DNA from: Cyanobacteria bacterium UBA11370
GTDB taxonomy: Bacteria > Cyanobacteriota > Cyanobacteriia > Cyanobacteriales > Coleofasciculaceae
Reading direction: 5' to 3'
Assembly (NCBI GenBank): GCA_003486645.1
Contig: DNGI01000047.1
Coordinates: 1-64,000 of the forward strand
DNA length: 64,000 nucleotides
Made by a program: the position numbers and the translations under genes. Shown here in pieces: positions 54,301 through 63,800 of this stretch; positions within the stretch are counted from its first letter, which is position 1; each line of letters starts with the position of its first letter. The notes beneath the pieces were generated by a model. It saw nothing but the letters and a program-made list of their open reading frames with translations, was not told where the DNA came from and searched no databases.

Positions 54301-54955
54301 TGCCAATCGACCAACCATCTGAAACAATATGGTGCATCACCAGCAGCAATAAATACTCTGTATCTCCCAATTGCAGCAATGTTGCCCGCAATAATGAACC
54401 TTGAGTGAGATTGAAGGGTCGTTGAGCTTCCTCGATAACTAAACGTTGCACATGGGTGTCCCGTTCGGCTTCAGATATCCGTCGTAAATCAACCAACGGC
54501 AGCGCAAAAGTTACGGTTGGTGAAATGACTTGGATAGGTTGCCCGTTGACATTCTTAAAGGTAGTTCGCAAGGCTTCATGACGCTGAACAATCTCCCTGA
54601 AACTCTGCTCTAGGATTTCTACTTGGAGCGCACCAGTAATTTTAATAGTTCCAGCTAAGTGATAGGCTGCATTTTCACCCTCTATTTGATTGAGAAACCA
54701 CATTCTTTGCTGGGTAAAAGATAGGGGTAAGTTCTTGTCTCTTGAGATAGGCAGAATCGCCTCACCCATAGAACTTGAAGCACTATCAGTTTTTTGTAAG
54801 AACTTGATTATTTCTGCTTTTCGCTCTCGAAGCTGAGTTAGCAAATCGGGTGTTAATGTCCCATTAGGAGCGCTATAACGCAATTTGCCCTCATTAATCC
54901 AGAGCTTCACATCGAGCTGCTGAAAGTCCGATAAAATTTCATCAATAGTTTTCAT
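51332..54955 (-). CDS. NRPS: TubC-type docking domain, C, A(Gly), PCP
   Basis: A 1207-residue NRPS. Residues 1-55 (LWINEGKLRYSAPNGTLTPD in the centre) form a TubC-type docking domain, typical of NRPS proteins that receive a chain from another protein. An intact C domain (HHIVSDGWS), an A domain reading D-I-L-Q-L-G-L-I-W (Gly code) and a PCP (FFELGGDSFVSIQ) follow. The tail YTSSNFPQAQINQKDLDKIF resembles the E-C linker of the Asp-E protein although no E domain is present. The start ATG overlaps the PKS stop by four bases and has GGAGGGAG upstream, so it is coupled to the PKS. The A domain has an insertion of roughly 37 residues containing in-frame 9-bp repeats. Confidence 0.93.
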   Translation of the reverse strand: MKTIDEILSDFQQLDVKLWINEGKLRYSAPNGTLTPDLLTQLRERKAEIIKFLQKTDSASSSMGEAILPISRDKNLPLSFTQQRMWFLNQIEGENAAYHLAGTIKITGALQVEILEQSFREIVQRHEALRTTFKNVNGQPIQVISPTVTFALPLVDLRRISEAERDTHVQRLVIEEAQRPFNLTQGSLLRATLLQLGDTEYLLLLVMHHIVSDGWSIGKVLFHELNQLYQAFSQGQASPLPELPIQYADFAVWQRQYLQGEVLNKELSYWKQKLDGAPTLLQLPTDRPRSPAQTFRGATQLFILPNTITEALKALSQQTHSTLFMTLLAAFNTLLYRYTGQADILVGSPIANRNRTEIEGLIGFFVNTLVLRTDLSSNPSFRELLKRVREVTLEAYAHQNLPFEKLVEELQIARDLSYPPLFQVMFILQNIPITNLELPGLNLSPSERVDTKTSQFDLTLDLSETPSGLAGRVEYNTDLFDDSTITRMVGHFQTLLEGLVANPDQRLCDLPVLTSAEQYQLWEEWNNTQADYPKQACIHQLFETQAAQTPDAVAVVFEDQQLTYRQLNQRANQLAHYLKTLGVKPEVLVGICVERSIEMVVGLLGILKAGGAYVPLDPAYPQQRLALMVSDSQMPVLLTQKRLLSTLPSHQARVVVLDSDGHSISQQSYTNPTSAGRQKFVTTSEQKGDKEDKGDKGDKGEILGAELFPPCCTSSTTPENLAYVIYTSGSTGKPKGVQIPHSAVVNFLTSMQRQPGLTQTDVLLAVTSISFDIAALELYLPLITGARVALVSREVASDGKQLIEQLNSSGATVMQATPATWQMLLGVGWQGNPQLKILCGGEALPRDLAEQLLTKGAALWNLYGPTESTIWSTVSQVEAAKLVKAQVPIGCPIANTQVYLLDSWGQPVPMGIPGELHIGGAGLARGYLNRPELSQQKFIHHRVLGRLYKTGDLARYLPNGTIEYIERIDHQVKLRGFRIELGEIESLLRQHPAVEQAVVLVRQDEPANKRLVAYIVGQASLEDMTHKLRGFLKKKLPNYMVPSAFVMLEALPLTPNGKVDHRALPVPDFTKLRPEGTFVPPRTPVEQVLSEIWTQVLGVERIGIHDNFFELGGDSFVSIQIIYKANQAGLPLIPKQLFDNQTIAELAVVANTLQTLQAEQEVNTEMVSFIPPSNEAKNYTSSNFPQAQINQKDLDKIFNKIKRSSKK
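52858..52893. repeat. 9-bp tandem repeat inside the Gly A domain
   Basis: Four units of the CCTTGTCCC family are translated as GDKEDKGDKGDKGE. The unit length is a multiple of three, so the frame is kept. It lies in the loop before the A3 motif. Confidence 0.9.
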
Positions 54956-57900
54956 ATTTCTCCCTCCTCGCGGTCATCTAATCCAACACTTGCAGGAGTG
55001 CTAATTTCTTGATTTTTTAAATAATGCTTCTCAAGATAATCCGAGATTTTAGCTACAGTCGGTGCTTCAAAAATGCTGCTCAAAGGCAGCTCTACTTGTA
55101 ACGTTTTCCGTATCCGAGAGATGAATTGAGTAGCTAATAATGAATGCCCTCCCAGCTCAAAAAAATCATCGTGGACACCCACTTTCTCAATACCCAAAAG
55201 GTTTTGCCAGATGGTGGCTATTGTGTCCTCAACTTGATTACGGGGAGCAATGTAAGCCTTGTCTAGGTTAGGACGGGGATAGGCTTGCTGAGTGGAACGG
55301 GTGGCAGCGTTACTTTCTAAATTTTTGGAAGAATGGTGCTGCTTTATTGCCGTTTGCAGCTCTCGTCCTGAAACAATAATCTGAGGCAGTGGATAACTAA
55401 GAATCCGGTTGAAGACTTCTATTCCTTCGTTGGGTGTAATGCTGCTTTTCTGGCTCTCTTCATAAAATTGCTTCAGTTCATCTGGTACGGTCGCTTGGAG
55501 TGCCATTCCAACTTGTTGCCAGTTATCCCAGTTGATTGTAACCGTGAGCGAATCATTTTTCGAGGCTCGGTAGTGAGCATAAGCATCTAAAAATGTACTC
55601 GCCGCAACATAATCCACTGCATATCCACCGGAGATTGAACTAATGGATGAAAAGAGTACGAAAAAGTCAAGCGGCTTAACCTTAAAAATAGCTTCTAGAA
55701 CCAAAACGCCTTGAACTTTAGGAGCCAAAACTGATTCGATTATTTCCGGCTTTCTAAGCTGCATCTTTCCTGGAATGGCAAGCCCCGCCGCATGAATAAT
55801 TCCATGAATTTGCCCAAATTGTTCGTAGGCTTGATTCACTACTGCTTGCATTTGTACTGGATTACTCACATCGGCACTGACTACCAACACTTCTGCACCC
55901 AGCGCTTCTAGAGCTTTTAATTGGTGAATTTTTTCACTGATTGGGTTATGCTGTTCGTGAGTCGCTAGCCATTGTTCCCACTGGTTGCGATTGGGAAATT
56001 CCGAACGCCCGATTAGGATTAATTTAGCTTGTACTGTTCGGGCTAAATGCTCTGCCATAACCAAGCCAATGCCACCTAAACCACCAGTGATTAAATAAAC
56101 TCCACCGTGGCGCAATTGAGGTATCTGCTCAGACTTCGCTTCCAATCGCACAGGCTCAAACGTTTGCACCCATCGATGCTTACTACGGTAAGCAACGACT
56201 GCATTCGATGAGGATATGCTCAGTTCTGCTATTAACTGGTTGACTAGTTGTTGTTCCTGAACACTTTCCGATTCAGGAAGCACAATATCAATGCTGCGGC
56301 AGCTAATCTGGGGATACTCTAAGGGAATCACCCTTACTGCACCTAATACCGTTGCTTTCTCTGGGATGAGGACTTCTGAGCCAGTCACCTCGTACAGATT
56401 GTTGGAAACGACACCGATTTGCATCGAATCGGTCAGGTTGTGATTCCCGATCGCTTGAGCTAAGTAGAGTAAGCTATAGAAACCTTGTATCTGAGATTTC
56501 TCAAAAAATTCAGTTTCCGATTGAGTAGTACCAATTATCTCTGTGTGGGGAACATTTGGCGTGACACTCCACAAGTGAGCAATGATTTGGGGGAGTTGGT
56601 TGCGGCTAATCAATTCTGCAAGTAAAGCATCGTAGTCCTGAGATCGTTGGGGATTAATGGTGTAAACCCCTTCACTGATGTGAGCAAACCTTTCCCCAAC
56701 CCTTACCTGGAGTACTTCCTGATGTTTTTGTTCGAACTGTTTGACTATTTGCTCACCCAAACCCCATTCATCAACAAACACCAACCAACGCGACTTTTGA
56801 GTTGCCAAATCGGTCTGTTGTAATAACTGAGGCAGTGTTGATTGTTTCCATATTGGAACGTAGAACCAATCAGTAAGGTCAGGTTTTTTGCTGGATGAAA
56901 GCTGTAGAGATTTAACAGTTATCTCTGGCTGTGGCGACAAGCGCAATTTTGTAAACGCTTGAGGGATTTGCGCTTTTGTAGAAGCAGTATGAGCGATAAA
57001 AATATGCTCTTCTGATGCCTGATGTTCAGGCAAAGTTTCTATCTTATCAAACCCCTGATTTTGTAATTCTTGCTGCCATTGCGATTTTGATAAAAATGGA
57101 TAATCTTGACGCGGGTCTTCATCAGCAAAAGACCGTGCGATTGGGCTAAAAACCAATTCAAAAACTAGCGATTCAGGAGCTGTCAACTCCCAAAGTAGCA
57201 GGACTCCTCCCGGAGCTAATAAAGATTGGGTATGGTGCAACGCTTCTCTTATATTCTGGGTGGAGTGCAGTACATTTCGAGCTACTACTACATCAAAACT
57301 ATGAGGTTTATAGCCCTGATTTTCAGGGTTTTTCTCGATATCCAACAAGCGATATTCAACAAATGGATATTTGTCAAACTTTTGTTTAGCCCGTTCTAAG
57401 GAATAAGAATTCGCATCGGTAAAAGTGTAGGTGGTATGTTCTGGGGAGAGTACAGGCAGTAGCAATGAGGTAGTCACGCCAGTTCCCGCCCCTACTTCCA
57501 AAATCCTAAGATTCACATCCTTTTTTAAGGAATGTGCTGCCTGTTGCAGAATTTTATGCAAAATAGCGCTGTAATAATCAAATAAAGGAGCGTCTTTAAA
57601 AAATTGTTCTAGGTTATCTAGAGACCCATTGGGAAAGAGTATCTCCAAGTGTTGTTTTTTACCTAGAAGTGCGGCAGATATATTCTCCCCACACGATTGA
57701 ATAAACTCTAACCATTGCGGTGTAGTGACAAACTGTGCTTTAGCTTTTTCTAGTAGAGTTTGAAAAGCTTCTTTGGATAGCTGGGAAAGATTGATGAATG
57801 TATCGCCATGTTGTTCTAACTGGCCCTGCTTGACTAAAATTTTTAGCCATCTGGACAGCAATGGCTGGTACTGTGGCTGAATTGAAAGTTGCTCGTATAA

Positions 57901-60768
57901 TGCTTGCTCAGAATAACGTTCTTCAGGATTGGCAAAAGCACCTAAACGCCTCAGAGTCAGGTTGATATAAGCAACGCACAACTGCTCTAAGGATTGTTGT
58001 TTTATTAAATAACTCGGAGCGTCAAATGCTTCGATACCCTGCCGTGATTGTATTCTTGCCGCTTCTACTAGAGATGACCAAAGTAGAGGAGTTGTTGGTT
58101 TTTGCTTGAGGTGTTCATTAATCTGTTGTGGTGGATCGATCCAATAGCGTTGGCGTTCAAAAGGATAGGTGGGTAAGGGGATGCGATCGCGTTTTTCATA
58201 GGCATAAAATCCTGACCAATCTACCTGAACTCCTGCTAACCAAAGCCGACCTAAAGCATTGAGTACAGTGGCTACATCAGAGTGTTCATCCTTGGGATGA
58301 GGCAGCGAAGACAATACAATTTGTTCAGATGCTTGCTGTTTGGTCAAGCTGCTTAACGTGCGTCCTGGTCCAACTTCTAAGAAAAGTAATCGTGAATCTT
58401 TTAGTAATTCCGAAATGCCTTCCGAAAAGCGCACAGTTTGACGCAGGTGCTGTGCCCAATAATTGGGATTTGTTGCTTGTGTTGCTGTAATCCAAGTGCC
58501 AGTAACGTTGGAAATAAATGGAATTTGGGGAGGGTTGAGCTTGACTTTTTTTACCTCTTCTGTGAAAGGATGAACTATCGGATTCATCATCTCGGAATGA
58601 AAGGCATGGGAGGTATGTAGCCGACGATAAACGATTGCCTTTGCCTCTAATTGACGTTCCAGTTGTTCTACGGCTTCTACTGAACCCGAAACTACACTGA
58701 GAGAGGAACTATTACTCGCAGCCAGAGAGAGTTTTTCACCTAAGAAAGGTTGCACATTGTCAGCGGATAAATTTACTGACAGCATTGCTCCAGCAGGCAT
58801 TTGTTGCATCAATTGTCCGCGAGTAGCAACCAGTGTCAAAGCATCTTCTAAAGAGAAAACACCAGCCAGACAAGCGGCTACATATTCCCCAATACTGTGT
58901 CCGATCATTGATTGGGGTTGCACTCCCCAGGAGATCCACAATTTAGCTAGGGCGTACTCAATAACAAAAAGTGCAGGTTGGGTAATAGCCGTTTGCTTGA
59001 GTTGCTCTGATGCCCTTTCAACGTCTTCTTGTGTGGGATACAAACAGGAGCGCAAATTAATAGCAAGATGGGGTTGAAGTAGGGCAAAACAGCGATCGCA
59101 TTCTTCCCGAAATGTCGGTTCATTCTGGTAGAGTTCTCGCGCCATGTTTACATATTGCGCTCCCTGTCCAGTAAACATGAACACAAGGGGGCGCTCGCTT
59201 GATTCTTCAAATTGGGTAAAAACCCGTTGTGGATTACCTAATTCTAGGGCTTTTACTGCATCCTCAATGTCTTTTGCTACAACAATGCGACGATGTTGGA
59301 ATGCCCTACGACCAAGTTGGAGAGTGTAAGCGATATCAGCTAAATTTAGGTTTGGATGCTGCTTTACATAATTTGCCAAATTAGCTGTTGCCGTTTCCAA
59401 AGCTGAACTAGTTTTAGCAGATAGCACCAATAATTGCCAATTTCGGGAAGGGCTAGAAGTGTTTTTTGCAGGCGCTTCTTCGAGAATGACGTGGGCATTT
59501 GTGCCGCCAAATCCAAATGAACTAACTCCAGCACGACGGGGAGTTCCATTCATTTTCCATTTAGCAAGTTTAGTATTAACGTAAAACGGGCTATTCTCAA
59601 AATCAATCTCAGGATTGGGCGTTTCAAAATTGAGGCTGGGGGGTAGTAATTTATGATGGATTGCTAGGACAGTTTTGATTAAACCCGCAATCCCTGCGGC
59701 GGCATCTAAATGCCCAACATTGGTTTTCACTGAACCAATTGCACAGTAACTTTTTTTATCAGTATCGGCGCGAAATGTCCGTGTCATTGCCGCAATTTCA
59801 ATCGGGTCACCCAAGGGAGTTCCAGTTCCGTGGGTTTCCATGTAGCTGATTGTTTTTGGCTCCACTTCAGCCATCACTTGAGCCGCTCGAATGACTCTGA
59901 CTTGACCCTCCTCACTGGGGGCTGTGTAGCCAACTTTTAAAGCACCATCATTATTAATAGCTGAACCTTTAATAACAGCATAAATATAATCACCATCTGC
60001 TAGAGCATCTTCCAGCCGTTTTAAAACAACAACACCAATTCCGTTACCACCAATTGTACCGTTTGCCTTGGCATCAAACGCTCGACACTGACCATCAGGA
60101 GAAACAATTTCTTCTGGTGATAATGTTAATTCATTCTGCGGAACTTTCACCGAAACACCAGCCGCTAAAGCCATGTCACATTCGCCACTCAGCAAGCTTT
60201 GGCAGGCTAAATGAACGGCAACTAAGGAACTCGAACAGGCTGTTCCTACACTGACACTCGGTCCTTTGAGATTCAATTTATAGGAAACACGGGTGGGGAC
60301 GTAATCCTTATCAATGCCAACTAAAGTTTGTAAGAATCCCCTGGATTCCATCAATTCTCGGTTGGGATAAAGGTTATAGAACGAGTAAGTACTCATTCCC
60401 ACACCAGCATAAACTCCAATTGGTCGATTTTCTCGTTCAGAGTCATAGCCCGCATTTTCTAGAGCTTCCCAAGCACATTCTAAAAAGAGGCGATGTTGGG
60501 GGTCCATCACTTCAGCTTCTCTAGGATTGAAGCCAAAGAATGACGCATCAAATTGTTCGACATTATCCAGCACCGCACCGGCTTTGATAGACGGTTTAGA
60601 CCCGTTAGCTTTTACTTCTAATTCATTGGATTGGGAATCGGGAAAAACGGAAATTACCTCCACTCCATTTTTCAGGTTTTCCCAAAATTCATCAACTGTA
60701 CTGCTACCGGGAAAACGCCCGGAAATCCCGATTATTGCAACTTCTAATCCGTTTGATTCAATGTTCAT
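54952..60768 (-). CDS. Type I PKS: KS-AT-cMT-KR-ACP
   Basis: A 1938-residue PKS module. The KS (about 5-430) has Cys178 in TACSSS, His313 in HGTGT and His353. The AT (about 525-840) has Ser625 in GHSIGEY and HAFH at 721-724, indicating malonyl-CoA. A C-methyltransferase follows, with SAM motif EVGAGTGV at 1091-1098. The KR (about 1555-1760) has TGGLGGIG at 1561-1568 and Tyr1720; the LDD motif of B-type KRs is not evident. The ACP has Ser1876 (ELGGHSLLAT). There is no DH or ER. It should add a C-methylated beta-hydroxy ketide. The order Cy-NRPS then KS-AT-MT-KR-ACP is that of yersiniabactin synthetase. The KS begins 7-8 residues in, without a docking domain. Confidence 0.95.
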   Translation of the reverse strand: MNIESNGLEVAIIGISGRFPGSSTVDEFWENLKNGVEVISVFPDSQSNELEVKANGSKPSIKAGAVLDNVEQFDASFFGFNPREAEVMDPQHRLFLECAWEALENAGYDSERENRPIGVYAGVGMSTYSFYNLYPNRELMESRGFLQTLVGIDKDYVPTRVSYKLNLKGPSVSVGTACSSSLVAVHLACQSLLSGECDMALAAGVSVKVPQNELTLSPEEIVSPDGQCRAFDAKANGTIGGNGIGVVVLKRLEDALADGDYIYAVIKGSAINNDGALKVGYTAPSEEGQVRVIRAAQVMAEVEPKTISYMETHGTGTPLGDPIEIAAMTRTFRADTDKKSYCAIGSVKTNVGHLDAAAGIAGLIKTVLAIHHKLLPPSLNFETPNPEIDFENSPFYVNTKLAKWKMNGTPRRAGVSSFGFGGTNAHVILEEAPAKNTSSPSRNWQLLVLSAKTSSALETATANLANYVKQHPNLNLADIAYTLQLGRRAFQHRRIVVAKDIEDAVKALELGNPQRVFTQFEESSERPLVFMFTGQGAQYVNMARELYQNEPTFREECDRCFALLQPHLAINLRSCLYPTQEDVERASEQLKQTAITQPALFVIEYALAKLWISWGVQPQSMIGHSIGEYVAACLAGVFSLEDALTLVATRGQLMQQMPAGAMLSVNLSADNVQPFLGEKLSLAASNSSSLSVVSGSVEAVEQLERQLEAKAIVYRRLHTSHAFHSEMMNPIVHPFTEEVKKVKLNPPQIPFISNVTGTWITATQATNPNYWAQHLRQTVRFSEGISELLKDSRLLFLEVGPGRTLSSLTKQQASEQIVLSSLPHPKDEHSDVATVLNALGRLWLAGVQVDWSGFYAYEKRDRIPLPTYPFERQRYWIDPPQQINEHLKQKPTTPLLWSSLVEAARIQSRQGIEAFDAPSYLIKQQSLEQLCVAYINLTLRRLGAFANPEERYSEQALYEQLSIQPQYQPLLSRWLKILVKQGQLEQHGDTFINLSQLSKEAFQTLLEKAKAQFVTTPQWLEFIQSCGENISAALLGKKQHLEILFPNGSLDNLEQFFKDAPLFDYYSAILHKILQQAAHSLKKDVNLRILEVGAGTGVTTSLLLPVLSPEHTTYTFTDANSYSLERAKQKFDKYPFVEYRLLDIEKNPENQGYKPHSFDVVVARNVLHSTQNIREALHHTQSLLAPGGVLLLWELTAPESLVFELVFSPIARSFADEDPRQDYPFLSKSQWQQELQNQGFDKIETLPEHQASEEHIFIAHTASTKAQIPQAFTKLRLSPQPEITVKSLQLSSSKKPDLTDWFYVPIWKQSTLPQLLQQTDLATQKSRWLVFVDEWGLGEQIVKQFEQKHQEVLQVRVGERFAHISEGVYTINPQRSQDYDALLAELISRNQLPQIIAHLWSVTPNVPHTEIIGTTQSETEFFEKSQIQGFYSLLYLAQAIGNHNLTDSMQIGVVSNNLYEVTGSEVLIPEKATVLGAVRVIPLEYPQISCRSIDIVLPESESVQEQQLVNQLIAELSISSSNAVVAYRSKHRWVQTFEPVRLEAKSEQIPQLRHGGVYLITGGLGGIGLVMAEHLARTVQAKLILIGRSEFPNRNQWEQWLATHEQHNPISEKIHQLKALEALGAEVLVVSADVSNPVQMQAVVNQAYEQFGQIHGIIHAAGLAIPGKMQLRKPEIIESVLAPKVQGVLVLEAIFKVKPLDFFVLFSSISSISGGYAVDYVAASTFLDAYAHYRASKNDSLTVTINWDNWQQVGMALQATVPDELKQFYEESQKSSITPNEGIEVFNRILSYPLPQIIVSGRELQTAIKQHHSSKNLESNAATRSTQQAYPRPNLDKAYIAPRNQVEDTIATIWQNLLGIEKVGVHDDFFELGGHSLLATQFISRIRKTLQVELPLSSIFEAPTVAKISDYLEKHYLKNQEISTPASVGLDDREEGEI

Positions 60769-60783
60769 GATAGTTATAACTTA

Positions 60784-60803
60784 GTCATTGGTCATTGGTC
60801 ATT
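60784..60803. repeat. Short heptamer repeat GTCATTG
   Basis: Nearly three copies of GTCATTG lie just upstream of the PKS start, in the gap after the Cy-containing NRPS gene. Confidence 0.75.
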
Positions 60804-60887
60804 AGGCTTCTTACAAAAGTATTTTTATAATGCGGTTTGGAGCAATTCTTATCGACTTTTCTCTCGTTCCGACTTCTGCCAAAAGAT

Positions 60888-63800
60888 CTAAGGACTAACC
60901 TCCCTTGATCTCTCAAATCGTTGCTTCAAGAGATGCTTCCTTCGACTAAGGTTCTGTTCTAATTCAGTAAATTCTTGGTTGAAACTATTGGTAGGATTGG
61001 CTTTAGATAAGTGGTGGGCTAATGACCTAATTGTTGGGGAATTAAAGAAATCTACCAATGAAAAAGAGTTTAGCTGATTATTGGGCAATTTGTCTTTAAT
61101 TTTTTGGTAAGTTTTGGTAATGAGTAATGAATTGCCACCTAAATCAAAGAAATTATCATTGACTCCGACTTTTTCTAGCTCAAGTACCTCTTGCCAAACA
61201 GAAGCAAGAATAGTTTCAATATCTGTCTGGGGTGCTATATAAGCAGTTTCTACTTTCTGGAGAAGGCTTTCTTCAGTAGGAAGCAGACGGCGGTCGACTT
61301 TACCATTGGTTGAAAGGGGTAAAGTCTCCAAAAATACAAAGGCTGAGGGCATCATATAAGCGGGTAATTTCTTTTTAAGAAACTCACTAATTTCCTCAAT
61401 CGAGATAGCAAATTTCTCTTTAGGAACAATGTATGCTATCAATTGCTCTTTACTATGTTCTTTGCCGACTGCGGTGATTATCGCCGATCGCACGGCTGAA
61501 TGTTCCATCAAAGCCGCCTCAATTTCTCCAGCTTCGATACGGTGTCCCCGAATCTTAATTTGGAAGTCTTCTCGACCTAAAAATTCGATATTACCATCGG
61601 GTAGATAGCGTCCCAAATCTCCAGTTCGGTACAGACGTTCTCCCGTGCGAGGATGAGTAATAAAATTAGCATTAGTCTTTTCTTTATCTCGCCAGTAACC
61701 TTTTGCTAACTGCACTCCAGCACAGTACATTTGACCACGAACCCAAACAGGGCAATCTTCTAAAGCTTCGTTCAAAATGTAATAGTTTGAGTTAGCCATC
61801 GGCTGACCATATGGGATACTCTTCCAATTTGGGTCAACTTTTTCTATCAAATATCCAATATTCCAGAGCGTTGTTTCAGTAGGTCCACCAACACTGAGAA
61901 TTTGGATTTGTGGAACTAAAGTTTTAAGCCGATTGGGAAGGGATACTGGGAGCCAATCTCCACCCATAATGGCTAAACGTAAGCTATCGGGTAACGCGAC
62001 AGATTGACTCTCTGCATAATCTACCAACATCTCCATCATGGCGGGGACTGAATTCCACAGCGTCCCCTGTTCACGTACTATTAAATCCGCCCAGTGAGCA
62101 GGGTCTTTAACCCGACAAGCATCAGGTAAAATAATTGTGCCACCTGCACTTAGAAGACCAAAAATGTCATAAACAGATAGGTCATGGTTGAGAGCAGTGA
62201 GAGCTAATATGCGGTCTTGGGAACTAACGTTAAAATGTTCATTTGTATAGGTCACTGCATTAACGGCATTGCGATGAGTAATCATCACTCCTTTTGGCAA
62301 ACCTGTGGAACCAGAGGTGTAGATTACATAGGCTAAATCCTCCGGTTTTTGGACTGGCTGTAGCATTTTTTTACTTTTCGTCGCTACGTCTTCTTTGTCT
62401 ATACACAGGCGATAAATTTGGTCAGGGAAAGAAAGTTTATCATTCAGCCAAGATTGGGTCAGAATAATTTCAGCTTCACTATTTTCTAACAAATATAAAA
62501 AGCGTTCTTCAGGGAGTCCGGGGTCAATAGGAACATAAGCCGCACCAGACATTAAAATCCCCATAACCGCAACAATTTGTTCCCATCCTTTCTCCATCAC
62601 AACCGCTACTAATTTGTTGGGAATTACCCCCAACTGCCGTAAGCGAAGACCCACCTGATTAGATCGTTCATATAATTCTTGATAAGTTAAATTACGTTCA
62701 GATGAAATAACTGCACGCTCATTTCCTCTTATCTTTACTTGTGCTGTAAATAACTCATGGAGCAATTTGTCGGGAATGGGTGCAGCAGTAGCATTAATAC
62801 TATCTCGTTGTGCTAATTGAGTAGGAGGAAGCAGTTGTCTGGTTGTCTCAACCCAGGCTGATTCAGAAGTAGCTAGCTGTTCTATGAAACAGCAATACGC
62901 CCCAAACATATCCTCAATTAACCCTTCCGGAAATAGTTCTTCAACAACATCCCAATTAAATGTCAATGTTTCCTTTTCTTCCCAAACTTGAATATCCATC
63001 CACGCTTGAGAGGCTTGACTAATGCCGTAAACTAACTCTCCAAAATGACTAAATGTTAACGTTTCTTGACCGAGAGAACTAAAGCCTAAAGTACTAGTAA
63101 AAATGACAGGCATAGCATGAGGCGCTGTACCTTTTCTCCGCGATAATTCTCGAACTACGCGCACGCCACTAAAGTAGCGATGTTCTAAATCCTGCCACAA
63201 TTGTTTTTGCAGGCGAAGAGATCGGTTAGTAAACGATTCTGAGGTTGAATGATCAACTGCCAAAAGAGTAACAGAGGTAAAATCTCCCAAAATATCATTA
63301 ACTTGGGGATGCAGAGGTAGACGGTTAAATAGAGCTAGATTGAGAGTAAATTGGGGATTTTTATTCCAAAGCGTAATGATTTCTGCAAACGCAGCAAGCA
63401 AGACACCAGAAGGCGTTAAACCCACTTTAGCCGCACGTTGTTTTAATTGCTGCCATTGTGTTTGTTCAATACTCGTTTCATAACGTTTAGTTCGATATTG
63501 TTTGAGTTGCTGGGGACTCTTCGCTAGAGGTAAGTCTGGCGCTGGGGGAAGGGTATCAAGGCGGTTCAACCAATAATCTTGCGATCGCTTGTACAATTCC
63601 GTCTCTTGCAAAGCTTGTTCTGCTAACACATAATCCCGAAATGAAAGGTCTAGTGGCTTCAATTTCATCTGCGGATTTTGATACAATTGAAACCACTCAT
63701 CAAACAAACGAAACAAACTCCAAGCATCAAATACTTGCAAATCATAGCTGATATGCAATCGAACACCCTCTCCATCCAAACGTGTTGCCCTAAACTCAAA

